The translations under genes were made by a program, and so were the position numbers. This document shows, piece by piece, positions 6,650 through 14,243 of a stretch of DNA of 20,763 bases (positions within the stretch are counted from its first letter, which is position 1; each line of letters begins with the position of its first letter). This stretch comes from an uncultured Bacilli bacterium (lineage in GTDB: Bacteria; Bacillota_I; Bacilli_A; RF39; UBA660), in contig CAKOKR010000022.1 of assembly GCA_934095965.1 (NCBI GenBank), positions 1 to 20,763 of the forward strand, given 5' to 3'. Under the pieces are notes generated by a model. It was not told the DNA's origin and ran no database searches. It saw only the letters and a program-made list of their open reading frames with translations.

Positions 6650-8197
6650 TCACAAGTTTACTCTGAACGGTTTTACGGCTGTGCCTTCACCCGATACAAA
6701 TTTTACGGAAGATGAAAGACTGAAAGACGGCCGAACGGCAAACCCATACAAGTGGATAACAGCATCGTCAGTCAGAAAACCAACGCCACGCACAACAAGC
6801 GCAAAGTCGGAACCATCAGAATTACGCGAAATCGTCCATTCGATTAAACCTGTGTATAGCCAATTATCATTTGTAGCTTTTCTATAATCATTTCCACTTG
6901 ATGAATTATACCCTGGTAATGTCCAATAATCTGGAGTCGCTGCATAATAATAGTCACTTACATATATTAATCCTATTTTGGCATTTACTGTTGCTGTTGC
7001 ATCTTTATTTGATCCAACTTCATAAGTGTATGCTGTTTTTGCATTTGAATATTCTGCATTAGCTCTAGTCATCCCACCTACATACCATGTTGTATCATCT
7101 ATCATATTCTTCCATTTTGTATTTTTGCTATCTAAATATGTTAAGAAGTTTTTATTTAAATTAATTGTATTAGTTGTGCTTGTACTCCATGTATTATTTT
7201 TTGTTTTATTCCATTTATATCTACCTATCTTTGTTAAGTCTTCATTTCCTTTATAACTTGATGAACTTCCATATGTTTGTACATATCCTTCATCTGTTCC
7301 AAGCATAGTAGTTGTTGCTCCATTTGCATGAATTAATTTTACTTTTCCATCTATTACTCCTATTATTCGATATAGGTTTTCAGTTGGACATGTAGCATCA
7401 TCTGAACCAAAGCATACATAGTTATTTGGATTTGCTCCAGCAAATCTATATGAATTATCTCCTGCTCCATTTGTTAGGTTTGCATCATGATAATATATAT
7501 TGTTTTCTCCTTGTGTTCCTGTATATCGAGTTATTACATAATCTGCTAAAGAAGTTTTCATTTTTTCTTTTTGAATAATTAATTTACCGCTTAAATTTTT
7601 ACCTGTATTAACATTTTGATCAAAGTTATGATTTACTAATGTTATTGTAATTGTGTATTCTTCAACAGTTTTAGGTGATGCACTTATTTCTTTGTTTGAG
7701 AATAATGCTATTAACCCATTTTTGGTTGTGATATCAAATCCAGATATTGAAGTATTTTTACCATCTGTTACTGTTACATAATCTAGACCTGTTATACTAG
7801 TTACTGGGTTACCAGATGTCTTATCTACAACTTGCAATATTAACTCTGGTGTACCAGTGTTAGTGTATGTAAATGTATTTGTTTCTATATTTAAATACAT
7901 GTAATAATTTGCAGTTGCAGTATTTGTTTTATTATTTGCTTGAAGAGTTGCTCTTGCAAATGTTGAACCAGTTCTATTACCTTTTCCTTCTGCGAATGTT
8001 TCTTGATCTGCAGTTATATTTATTGCATCTCCTGTATCAAAAGTTAATACATCTGTAGTGTAAGTTGTTACTTTGACATCTGCATTTGATGCAGAACCAT
8101 ATTGGTTTTGAAAATATGCATATGTTGCTCCGACTACTAGAAGTGCTAGTGCCACTAGTGCTACGATACTGTAAATAACTGTTTTTTTATTTTCCAT
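6650..8197 (-). CDS. VP1: cell-surface protein with DGR-type variable C-terminal domain (515 aa)
   Basis: The N-terminus MENKKTVIYS is followed by a hydrophobic helix (about 8-25) ending GATYAYFQNQ, a TasA/prepilin-like anchor or export signal. Residues about 40-210 form a beta-rich stalk. From about 230 comes a conserved domain (HDANLTNGAGDNSYRFAGA, two Cys in VCFGSDDATCPTENLYRIIG) that VP2 shares. The C-terminal part has EWTISR (453-458), a region with almost no similarity to VP2, then RPSFSLSSSV (489-498). The W...R...A..V...G...RP..L spacing resembles ligand-binding folds of the C-type-lectin or DUF6273 type (inference). Codons from Trp454 onward differ sharply from the rest of the gene. 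It is preceded by AGAGGAAG and the promoter at 8256-8228. It is probably a remote target of the DGR at 17-20 kb. Confidence 0.82.
   Translation of the reverse strand: MENKKTVIYSIVALVALALLVVGATYAYFQNQYGSASNADVKVTTYTTDVLTFDTGDAINITADQETFAEGKGNRTGSTFARATLQANNKTNTATANYYMYLNIETNTFTYTNTGTPELILQVVDKTSGNPVTSITGLDYVTVTDGKNTSISGFDITTKNGLIALFSNKEISASPKTVEEYTITITLVNHNFDQNVNTGKNLSGKLIIQKEKMKTSLADYVITRYTGTQGENNIYYHDANLTNGAGDNSYRFAGANPNNYVCFGSDDATCPTENLYRIIGVIDGKVKLIHANGATTTMLGTDEGYVQTYGSSSSYKGNEDLTKIGRYKWNKTKNNTWSTSTTNTINLNKNFLTYLDSKNTKWKNMIDDTTWYVGGMTRANAEYSNAKTAYTYEVGSNKDATATVNAKIGLIYVSDYYYAATPDYWTLPGYNSSSGNDYRKATNDNWLYTGLIEWTISRNSDGSDFALVVRGVGFLTDDAVIHLYGFAVRPSFSLSSSVKFVSGEGTAVKPFRVNL
6728..6838 (-). 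other. Putative variable repeat (VR1) of VP1
   Basis: Codons Trp454 to Pro490. I count only 12 A in 111 nt on the coding strand, with codons such as GCG, CGG, CTG and CGT that are rare in neighbouring genes. Only one AAY codon is left. This adenine depletion fits repeated adenine-directed mutagenesis from a template. Exact borders cannot be set without the template. Confidence 0.6.
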
Positions 8198-8227
8198 TTA
8201 AAAAGACTTCCTCTCTATTCTACTAAA

Positions 8228-8256
8228 ATTTTACCATTTATTTCTTTTCGGTGCAA
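8228..8256 (-). promoter_or_regulatory. Promoter of VP1
   Basis: Minus strand: -35 TTGCAC (8256-8251), 17-bp spacer, -10 TAAAAT (8233-8228). The layout is the same as the promoter at 6428-6400. Confidence 0.65.
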
Positions 8257-8267
8257 TACCTTTTTCG

Positions 8268-8630
8268 TTAAAATAATTCAATAATCTTTGGCACAAATAT
8301 AATTAACCCAATAACAGCTGAGAAAAATGCAAACACTAAAACAGCTCCTGCTGCAATATCTTTAGCATATTTTGCTTCCAATCTCTTCTCTGGTGATAAC
8401 AAATTAACCATTTCTTCATATGAAGTATTAATCATTTCAGCCCCAATAACTAATGCAAAAGCAATTAAACAAACAATCCATTCCCAAGTACTTAATTTAA
8501 AATAAATACCCGCTATAACAACTAATATCATCATACATGTATGTACTTTTAAATTTCTTTCTTGCTTAAAAGCTTCTCCTATACCCATTAATGCATATTT
8601 AAAACTATCTAATAAACTATTACTTTTCAT
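8268..8630 (-). CDS. Undecaprenol/diacylglycerol kinase (DgkA/UdpK family)
   Basis: 120 aa, the usual size for the family. It has the N-terminal QERNLKVH motif, three predicted membrane helices (about 32-45, 48-65, 92-115), the catalytic-type EMINTSYEEMVNL (family consensus E-x-x-NTxxE) and YAKDIAAGAVLV. In Gram-positive bacteria this family phosphorylates undecaprenol to undecaprenyl phosphate, the wall lipid carrier. The usual Asp of the VD motif is Asn here, but the catalytic Glu is present. The start has AAAGGTGA before the ATG and overlaps the end of the PAP2 gene by 11 nt, which indicates translational coupling. Confidence 0.9.
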   Translation of the reverse strand: MKSNSLLDSFKYALMGIGEAFKQERNLKVHTCMMILVVIAGIYFKLSTWEWIVCLIAFALVIGAEMINTSYEEMVNLLSPEKRLEAKYAKDIAAGAVLVFAFFSAVIGLIIFVPKIIELF

Positions 8631-9231
8631 ATTTCACCTTTACTTTATCATATATATCAATATATATAATTAATACAACTAAACCTAATGTAAATCCACC
8701 TACTACATCTGTAAAATAATGTACACCTACATATATTCTACTAAAACCAATCAATAAAACTAATAAACTAAGTAATACAATACTTATCCATTTTACATAT
8801 TTATTTTTAACATTCTTATATATTGTGTAAACAATAATACCATATAAAGCAACACTTACCATAGAATGACCAGATGGAAAACTATAACCAGATTCTTCCA
8901 CTAATCTTAAAACACTTGGTCTTGGTCTTCTTACTATATGTTTAACTATTTGATTTACTAATGTTGTAACAACTACATTACCAGCTATAAACCATCTATA
9001 TTTTTTACTAAATATAATAATTAAGAGTGTTAGCACTACTGTAAATCCAACTCCACCTAATTCAGTAATTACCTTAACATATGGGTGTAACCCATTAGTC
9101 ATTATATTATTACTAATAAAATTATAAACACTAGTATCTATACTTAAACTATCATATTTTAAAACACTATACATAATACCTAAAAATATAATAAAACAAA
9201 TACCCGCTAAAACATACCTAAACTTCTTCAT
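8620..9231 (-). CDS. PAP2-family membrane phosphatase, probably undecaprenyl-diphosphate phosphatase
   Basis: 203 aa with a full PAP2 signature: KHIVRRPRPS, then YSFPSGHS, then SRIYVGVHYFTD. The Lys/Arg, the two His and the Asp of the acid-phosphatase active site are all present. About five to six membrane helices surround them. Such proteins dephosphorylate undecaprenyl diphosphate or phosphatidyl phosphates on the outer membrane face. AAGGA lies before the ATG, only three bases after the preceding stop. Its place between a DUF368 translocase and a lipid kinase favours undecaprenyl recycling over general lipid turnover. Confidence 0.9.
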   Translation of the reverse strand: MKKFRYVLAGICFIIFLGIMYSVLKYDSLSIDTSVYNFISNNIMTNGLHPYVKVITELGGVGFTVVLTLLIIIFSKKYRWFIAGNVVVTTLVNQIVKHIVRRPRPSVLRLVEESGYSFPSGHSMVSVALYGIIVYTIYKNVKNKYVKWISIVLLSLLVLLIGFSRIYVGVHYFTDVVGGFTLGLVVLIIYIDIYDKVKVKYEK

Positions 9232-9234
9232 AAC

Positions 9235-10128
9235 CTATCCTTCTATATGTTTTTCTTTTAACACATTCTTTATTTTTTCAAGTCCCATTACAACTACACC
9301 ACCTATAATAAACATTATTATATTAAATGTATGTATATTAAGTGCATCCCTTGGTACTTCAAGTGTCTTAGGTCCCATTATAATTGCATATAATGATCCA
9401 ATCATAAGTCCAAGTATTAAATAGACGGTTGCACTTCTTTTCTTTTCTAAACAAACTTTTATAATTTTAATAACTAAACCAATACCTAAAAGTATACCAA
9501 TACCAAATACAAATAATGCAGGTACATAAGTAAAGTTTAATGATAAAAATTCTTTAATTGCACTAATAATTGGAATATATAAACCAAATATTAATAAAAG
9601 TGTTGAACCAGATATACCAGGTAATACCATCGCAGATATACTAACCATACCAGCCACTAAAATATAAAGAATAAGTCCAATATTTAAATGTGCTATATTA
9701 ACTGATGTACCTCCACTAACAGGATTAAAATAAGTAATTAAAACAACTACAAGTATTCCAATCAAACTAAATATTAAGTTCTTATAATTATTTTTTAAAC
9801 AATCTTTTTCTTCTTTTGTAATCAAAGGTAGTGAAAATATAACAAAACCTAAGAATAATGAACTAACTGCATATATCTTACTTTCAAAAAACTTAGTTAA
9901 AATAAATGTAGCTAAACAAAGACCAACAATCCAACCACTTCCAAGTTTAAGTAAAAACCAAAAAGCTTTTTTCTTTTCATCAAAGTCTCCATAAAACAAA
10001 CTATCTAGTGAATTAATAAACTTATCATAAAACCCTAAAATAAAAGCAATAGTTCCTCCAGAAACACCAGGAACACTATCAGCTAAAGCCATACAAAAAC
10101 CCCAAAAAGCATTAATTAAATATTTCAT
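9235..10128 (-). CDS. DUF368 membrane protein, PopT-like undecaprenyl-phosphate translocase
   Basis: 297 aa, about eight to ten hydrophobic helices. The DUF368 signatures ADSVPGVSGGTIAFILGFYD near the N-terminus and a second related loop VLPGISGSTLLLIFGLY in the middle are clear, giving the internal pseudo-repeat typical of the family. DUF368 (PopT) proteins have been shown to return undecaprenyl phosphate across the cytoplasmic membrane. A longer start at 10149 is unlikely: AAGGAGG at 10140-10134 sits five bases before the ATG at 10128 and directly after the upstream stop. Confidence 0.88.
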   Translation of the reverse strand: MKYLINAFWGFCMALADSVPGVSGGTIAFILGFYDKFINSLDSLFYGDFDEKKKAFWFLLKLGSGWIVGLCLATFILTKFFESKIYAVSSLFLGFVIFSLPLITKEEKDCLKNNYKNLIFSLIGILVVVLITYFNPVSGGTSVNIAHLNIGLILYILVAGMVSISAMVLPGISGSTLLLIFGLYIPIISAIKEFLSLNFTYVPALFVFGIGILLGIGLVIKIIKVCLEKKRSATVYLILGLMIGSLYAIIMGPKTLEVPRDALNIHTFNIIMFIIGGVVVMGLEKIKNVLKEKHIEG

Positions 10129-10138
10129 ACATTCCTCC

Positions 10139-10795
10139 TTATTTATCAAAAGTTACTTCCCCATTACCAGTAACAGGAATTACATCACCCATTACATCAG
10201 CATCTGGTTTAAACATAACTTTAACAAAATCTTTATCACGTGCAAGAATTTCTCTTGCTTCAAACTTTAAACTGCCCGTATAATCTCTAAGTGTTGCAGA
10301 TACACCCACAGCATTAAGACCTAATCTCTTAGCTATATATAAACTTCTATACAAGTGATACTTCTGTGTAACAATCACAATATCATTTGCTTGAAATATA
10401 TACTTGGCTCTATAAATACTATCATAGGTAGAAAACCCTGCATGATCCATAAATATATTATTAGAATCAATTCCATTATCAATTAAATAATCTTTCATAA
10501 CATTTACTTCATCATAATACTTTTTACCATGATCTCCACTAACAATTATTCTTTTAGAAACACCATCTTTATATAACTTAATCGCCGTATCTAATCTATC
10601 TTTAAGTATCGGACTAGGTTTTCCATTCCTAAGACCAGCACCAAGTACTAATATTGCATCTTTTCCTTCATCTGGATTATTAACAATATCACCTTTACTA
10701 CTTAATTTAACATAAAAATTTATACCAAGTATAACTAACAACAAAATAATTATTACAATAAAAACTACTTTTATTATTAATTTTACGTATTTCAC
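10139..10795 (-). CDS. DUF218 (YdcF/SanA/ElyC-like) membrane-anchored protein
   Basis: An N-terminal membrane helix (about 5-25) is followed by a DUF218 domain: AILVLGAGLRNGKPSPILKD, then RIIVSGDHG, MKDYLIDNGI, FSTYDSIYRA and VTQKYHLYRSLYIAK. ElyC, a family member in E. coli, affects lipid-carrier and envelope metabolism. An ATG at 10807 is in frame, but the predicted promoter (-10 at 10817-10812) would start transcription near 10805. The GTG at 10795 with GGTGG five bases upstream is therefore preferred. First gene of a four-gene operon ending with the kinase at 8268. Confidence 0.82.
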   Translation of the reverse strand: MKYVKLIIKVVFIVIIILLLVILGINFYVKLSSKGDIVNNPDEGKDAILVLGAGLRNGKPSPILKDRLDTAIKLYKDGVSKRIIVSGDHGKKYYDEVNVMKDYLIDNGIDSNNIFMDHAGFSTYDSIYRAKYIFQANDIVIVTQKYHLYRSLYIAKRLGLNAVGVSATLRDYTGSLKFEAREILARDKDFVKVMFKPDADVMGDVIPVTGNGEVTFDK

Positions 10796-10811
10796 TAACA
10801 CCACCATCTAT

Positions 10812-10840
10812 ATCATACACTTTTAAATTGAAAAAAGCAA
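10812..10840 (-). promoter_or_regulatory. Promoter of the undecaprenyl-phosphate operon
   Basis: Minus strand: -35 TTGCTT (10840-10835), 17-bp spacer, -10 TATGAT (10817-10812). It overlaps the divergent GT4 promoter, so the two units may be regulated together. Confidence 0.55.
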
Positions 10841-10856
10841 CAAAATATATTATACT
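10828..10856 (+). promoter_or_regulatory. Promoter of the GT4 glycosyltransferase
   Basis: -35 TTGAAA (10828-10833), 17-bp spacer, -10 TATACT (10851-10856), then GAGGT at 10872-10876 before the ATG at 10881. Confidence 0.65.
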
Positions 10857-10880
10857 TATAATATATAAAGCGAGGTAAAA

Positions 10881-12062
10881 ATGAAAATAGGAATATTCAC
10901 AGATGCTTATGAACCCCACATCTCCGGTGTAACAACAAGCATCAAAATGTTAAAAACAGCACTAGAAAAAATGCATCACCAAGTTTACATTGTAACTGCC
11001 AACTTAATAAGTAATAAATTTATATATGATGAAGAAAACAAAATAATATACTTACCAGGGATTAAAACTGGTATATATGGAACAAAACTAACAGGTATTT
11101 ATTCAAACAAAGCAATGAAAATAATAAAAAATTGGAATCTTGATGTAATACATTCACAAACAGAATTTAGCATTGGTTATTTTTCAAGAATAGTAGCAAA
11201 AAAACTAAATATACCTGTTGTGCATACATATCATACATTATATGAAGATTATGTTCATTACGTAACGCATGGACACTTTAATAATGCAGCAAAAAAACTA
11301 GCAATCAAAATAACTAAATATTACTGTGAAAAACATTGTGATGAACTAATTGTGCCTACAGAAAAAATAAAAGAATTATTTATAAACAAATATAATATAA
11401 AAAAGAATATTAATGTTATACCAACAGGTATAGACATAGATAAATTTAGTTTAAATAAAGATATCAAAGAAAATATAAAAGAAATAAAAACAAAATACCA
11501 TTTATCAGATGATGATTTCATTATAGGTTCTGTAGGAAGAATAGCACCAGAAAAAAGTTTTGATAAACTAATCAATACTATGCCAACTCTAATAAAAGAA
11601 AACAAAAATATAAAACTAATGCTAGTTGGTGGTGGTCCAGATATAGATAACTTAAAAGAATTAACAAAAAAACTTAATTTAACAAACAATATAATATTCA
11701 CAGATAAAGTTTTATATGACCTAGTTCCATCATACTACAATTTATTTAATGTTGTTGCATCTTTTTCTAAAACAGAAACTCAAGGTTTAACAATCATCGA
11801 AGGACTAGCATCATCAAAACCAACATTATGTATCAACGATGAATCATTTAAAGCAACAATAATACCAAACTACAATGGATACTTATTTAATAGTGATAAA
11901 GAATTTATTGATGACATTTTAAAACTTTTGACTAACGAAAAACTATACAAAGAAATGTCAACCAATGCTAAAAACAGCACCTACAAATACTCAAAAGAAG
12001 TATTTGCATCAGACATACTAAAGGTATATCATAAAGCAATAGAAAAGAAAATAGAAGACTAA
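10881..12062 (+). CDS. GT4-family glycosyltransferase, possibly a diacylglycerol glucosyltransferase
   Basis: 393 aa with a full GT-B fold layout. The N-terminal lobe begins MKIGIFTDAYEPHISGVTTS and includes HTYHTLYEDYVHY. The C-terminal lobe has GSVGRIAPEKSFDKLI, LMLVGGGPD and the E-x7-E-type motif TETQGLTIIEGLA, where the nucleotide sugar binds. The opening segment and YVHYVTHGH resemble diacylglycerol glucosyltransferases of Acholeplasma and Bacilli, which make glycolipid membrane anchors. Other GT4 substrates cannot be excluded. It is divergent from the undecaprenyl-phosphate operon, and its stop overlaps that of sufS. Confidence 0.88.
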   Translation: MKIGIFTDAYEPHISGVTTSIKMLKTALEKMHHQVYIVTANLISNKFIYDEENKIIYLPGIKTGIYGTKLTGIYSNKAMKIIKNWNLDVIHSQTEFSIGYFSRIVAKKLNIPVVHTYHTLYEDYVHYVTHGHFNNAAKKLAIKITKYYCEKHCDELIVPTEKIKELFINKYNIKKNINVIPTGIDIDKFSLNKDIKENIKEIKTKYHLSDDDFIIGSVGRIAPEKSFDKLINTMPTLIKENKNIKLMLVGGGPDIDNLKELTKKLNLTNNIIFTDKVLYDLVPSYYNLFNVVASFSKTETQGLTIIEGLASSKPTLCINDESFKATIIPNYNGYLFNSDKEFIDDILKLLTNEKLYKEMSTNAKNSTYKYSKEVFASDILKVYHKAIEKKIED

Positions 12063-12084
12063 ATCATTTCATCTTCTATTTTTT
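12048..12084. terminator. Bidirectional terminator between the GT4 gene and sufS
   Basis: 11-bp stem AAAATAGAAGA / TCTTCTATTTT (12048-12058 with 12072-12082), with T-runs on both strands. Both stop codons lie in the stem-loop. Confidence 0.75.
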
Positions 12085-13255
12085 GTTTATTCTTAAGTAA
12101 TTCTACAAATTCATCTATTTCAGTTTCAGTATTATAAAAATATAAACTAACTCTCAAAGAATTTGTTGCACCTATTGCATTTTTAAGTATCTTTGCACAA
12201 TGATTACCAGCTCTAACACATATATTATATTTATTTAAATAATAAGCAACATCTTGACTAAATATCCCATCAACATTTAATGCTACTATTCCACTATCAG
12301 CTTCTAAATTAATTATATCAATATGTTCCATTGGTAATAACTTTTCAATTAAATAATTTCTTAAATATAACTCTCTTTCATGTATTTTATCTATACCAAT
12401 TTTTTTAATATATCTAATTGCTTCCCCTAAACCTATAACACCTGCTATATTCGGAGTACCAGCTTCTAATCTTGTTGGTATTTCTTTATAATACACACTA
12501 TCAACTGTATCAAAAGATTCATTCATTCCTCCACCTACTCTAACCGGATCAAGTTGTTCTAATAATTCATACTTTCCATAAAGTACCCCTACACCAGTTG
12601 GTCCCAACATTTTATGTCCAGAAAAAGCTAAAAAATCTATATCTAAATCTTGAACATCAGTCTTAATATGTGGAACACTTTGAGCTCCATCAACAACTAC
12701 AAATATATCTCTTTCATGAGCAAGCCTAGTTATCTCTTTAATCGGACGAACATCTCCAATAACATTAGTAACACCTGCTATAGATATAACCTTTGTATTC
12801 GGAGTAATACTTCTTCTTACATTATCTATAGTTACATGATAATCTTCATCTAAAGGAATAAAATTAACTTTACAACCAATTATCTTACTTAATCTAAACC
12901 AAGATAATACATTTGATGCATGTTCACTTGTTGTTATTAATATTTCATCACTTGGTTCTAAATATTTTTGAAAAAAACCAAAAGCAATCATATTTAAAGA
13001 ATCAGTTGTACCACTAGTAAAAACTATTTCTTCTTTTTTCTTTGCATTAATAAAATTCATTACTTCTTCTCTAGCATTTTCATATTCAACATCAACTTTA
13101 AATGATATATCATAATCTCCTCTATGAGCATTAGCACTATAATTTTCATAATAGTCTTTTATTTTATCTATAACACATTTAGGTTTTAAACTTGTAGCTC
13201 CATTATCAAAATAAATAATATCTTTATTTAACATTGGAAAATCATCTCTATACAT
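12059..13255 (-). CDS. sufS: SufS-type cysteine desulfurase
   Basis: 398 aa, normal for the family. It is a PLP-dependent class V aminotransferase fold that takes sulfur from cysteine for Fe-S cluster assembly. Visible landmarks: YFDNGATSLKP at the N-terminus, FTSGTTDSLN, TTSEHASNVLSWF (His stacking on PLP), VDGAQSVPH (Asp), the PLP lysine in FSGHKMLGPTGVG, and the active cysteine in RAGNHCAK. GGAGG lies eight bases before the ATG. No other suf genes are adjacent here. It follows the toxin gene by 40 bp, where a weak promoter (TTGTTA, then TATAAG) can be made out. Confidence 0.93.
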   Translation of the reverse strand: MYRDDFPMLNKDIIYFDNGATSLKPKCVIDKIKDYYENYSANAHRGDYDISFKVDVEYENAREEVMNFINAKKKEEIVFTSGTTDSLNMIAFGFFQKYLEPSDEILITTSEHASNVLSWFRLSKIIGCKVNFIPLDEDYHVTIDNVRRSITPNTKVISIAGVTNVIGDVRPIKEITRLAHERDIFVVVDGAQSVPHIKTDVQDLDIDFLAFSGHKMLGPTGVGVLYGKYELLEQLDPVRVGGGMNESFDTVDSVYYKEIPTRLEAGTPNIAGVIGLGEAIRYIKKIGIDKIHERELYLRNYLIEKLLPMEHIDIINLEADSGIVALNVDGIFSQDVAYYLNKYNICVRAGNHCAKILKNAIGATNSLRVSLYFYNTETEIDEFVELLKNKQKIEDEMI

Positions 13256-13295
13256 ATTTTATACCTCCATATCTTATACTATAATTTATTCTCAT

Positions 13296-13814
13296 TTAAC
13301 AAACGTAATTATAGCAAAAGCCTTGTCCAACTTCTGATTTATATTCTAAACACTTTTCTTCTAATAATTTAAAATTACAACATCTATCCCTTAAACTAAC
13401 ATTTAACTTATTATTTAAATATCCAAAATATAATTTCTGTGACATTTTATATATCTTTTGAACATGTCTATTTAACCAATATAACTGTTCAACTAACAAT
13501 TTACTATATTTATCATTTTCAAAATCAACAAAAATAATACTTTCATCATTAACAGGTATCATATTATTAAAATTTATAACACCTAATTTACCATTATCTA
13601 TTTTCAACAAATCCATCTTTGATTTTAATCTTAAATGTTTTGCTTTTGGACTAGATAATGGTGCAAAATACTTACACCCCTTTATTTCAAACAAAACACC
13701 AACAAAAGGTCTTTCCTTTTTAATGCCATGATTAAAAGGCACTCTCTTATCAAACATTCTTAAATAATCACAATATCTTGAATCAACTCTAATTAAAGAT
13801 AATTTACCACTCAT
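13296..13814 (-). CDS. toxN: Type III toxin-antitoxin endoribonuclease, ToxN/AbiQ family
   Basis: 172 aa, the usual size for ToxN. Family landmarks: SRYCDYLRMFDKRVP (the YC..L..FD.RVP region), PFVGVLFEIKGCKYFAPLSS with PK directly after it (residues 51-57, holding the Ser/Lys active-site region), LGVINFNNMIPV and the C-terminal FKLLEEKCLEY. These match ToxN/AbiQ, which cut A-rich RNA and are held by a repeat RNA antitoxin. GGGAGG is five bases before the ATG. Directly upstream come a terminator and three RNA repeats, which is the standard ToxIN layout. ToxN systems cause abortive phage infection or stabilise DNA. Confidence 0.93.
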   Translation of the reverse strand: MSGKLSLIRVDSRYCDYLRMFDKRVPFNHGIKKERPFVGVLFEIKGCKYFAPLSSPKAKHLRLKSKMDLLKIDNGKLGVINFNNMIPVNDESIIFVDFENDKYSKLLVEQLYWLNRHVQKIYKMSQKLYFGYLNNKLNVSLRDRCCNFKLLEEKCLEYKSEVGQGFCYNYVC

Positions 13815-13837
13815 AAAAACCTCCCTATCTCTTTTTT

Positions 13838-13864
13838 AAAAAACTAGAGTTAGCTCTCTAGTTT
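13838..13864 (-). terminator. Attenuating terminator between the antitoxin repeats and toxN
   Basis: 9-bp stem AAACTAGAG / CTCTAGTTT with a 6-nt loop and a T-tract on the minus strand. In ToxIN loci this terminator lets most transcripts stop after the antitoxin and only a few read into the toxin. Confidence 0.85.
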
Positions 13865-13871
13865 CTTTTTT

Positions 13872-13977
13872 CAGTTCCTCTTATGGTGGGAATCACCGCT
13901 TTTTTCAGTTCCTCTTATATGGTGGGAATCACCGCTTTTTTCAGTTCCTCTTATTGGTGGGAATCACCAGCTTTTTT
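13872..13977 (-). ncRNA. toxI: ToxI-like antitoxin RNA: three tandem pseudoknot repeats
   Basis: Three back-to-back units of 36, 36 and 34 nt (13977-13942, 13941-13906, 13905-13872). Each RNA unit starts with six A, then GGTG-ATTCC-CACC (a stem-loop), a 3-5-nt AT spacer (variable), then AGAGGAACTG. The loop TTCC can pair with the downstream GGAA, forming an H-type pseudoknot as in ToxI and antiQ. The A6 at each junction is a fitting cleavage site for ToxN. The units differ only in the AT spacer and one base near the start. There are no spacers between units, so this is not a CRISPR array. Confidence 0.92.
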
Positions 13978-13980
13978 AAT

Positions 13981-14016
13981 ATTATACGCATTTTGCGTGC
14001 ATAATTTCTTATGCAC
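13981..14016 (-). promoter_or_regulatory. toxI promoter with overlapping palindromes
   Basis: -10 TATAAT on the minus strand (13986-13981), placing the start of transcription near the A6 of the first antitoxin repeat. No good -35 is visible. The region holds ACGCA-TTT-TGCGT (13986-13998) and GTGCATAA-TTTC-TTATGCAC (13997-14016), which overlap the expected -35 and spacer. They look like an operator. Confidence 0.6.
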
Positions 14017-14110
14017 CTATAATATACCATAAAATATTGAATATGTCTATATTTTTGTAAGCATTTTGTTTTATTTCTGTTAATAATTAAAAAAATAATT
14101 GCAATTTTAT

Positions 14111-14139
14111 TTGACAATAGCCAAAATATAAAATATAAT
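14111..14139 (+). promoter_or_regulatory. Full-consensus sigma-A promoter of a small RNA
   Basis: TTGACA (14111-14116), exactly 17 bp, TATAAT (14134-14139): both hexamers are perfect. It is the strongest promoter in the window and has no protein-coding gene downstream on the + strand. Confidence 0.85.
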
Positions 14140-14143
14140 TAAC

Positions 14144-14243
14144 TAATGAGAAACATCTCTTTTTCATATTTTTACCAAGGAATTTTCCTTGATGTTTCTC
14201 ATTAACTAAAATAGCACAAGCTCATGCTTGTGTTATTTATTTT
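14144..14243 (+). ncRNA. Orphan structured small RNA of about 100 nt
   Basis: Directly after the consensus promoter lies a perfect 14-bp stem (14144-14157 with 14191-14204). It encloses a 19-nt U-rich single strand (14158-14176) and a small hairpin AAGGA-ATTT-TCCTT (14177-14190) that abuts the 3' arm. A terminator hairpin with a T-rich tail follows (14211-14245). No open reading frame of note and no ribosome site are present. It does not show the conserved SRP loop (GGAAG) or any other RNA family I recognise. It lies between the ToxIN-type locus and the tex unit. Function unknown. Confidence 0.7.

Noticed and set aside
7026..7256. Plus-strand open frames opposite VP1
   Set aside because: Shadow frames of the minus-strand gene, with low-complexity Val/Leu/Phe-rich products and no ribosome sites.
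11321..11701. 126-aa frame opposite the GT4 gene
   Set aside because: Antisense shadow of a clearly conserved glycosyltransferase.
13872..13977. Possible CRISPR array (three repeats)
   Set aside because: The repeats are contiguous with no spacers, fold into pseudoknots and precede a ToxN/AbiQ gene, so they are a type III antitoxin RNA.
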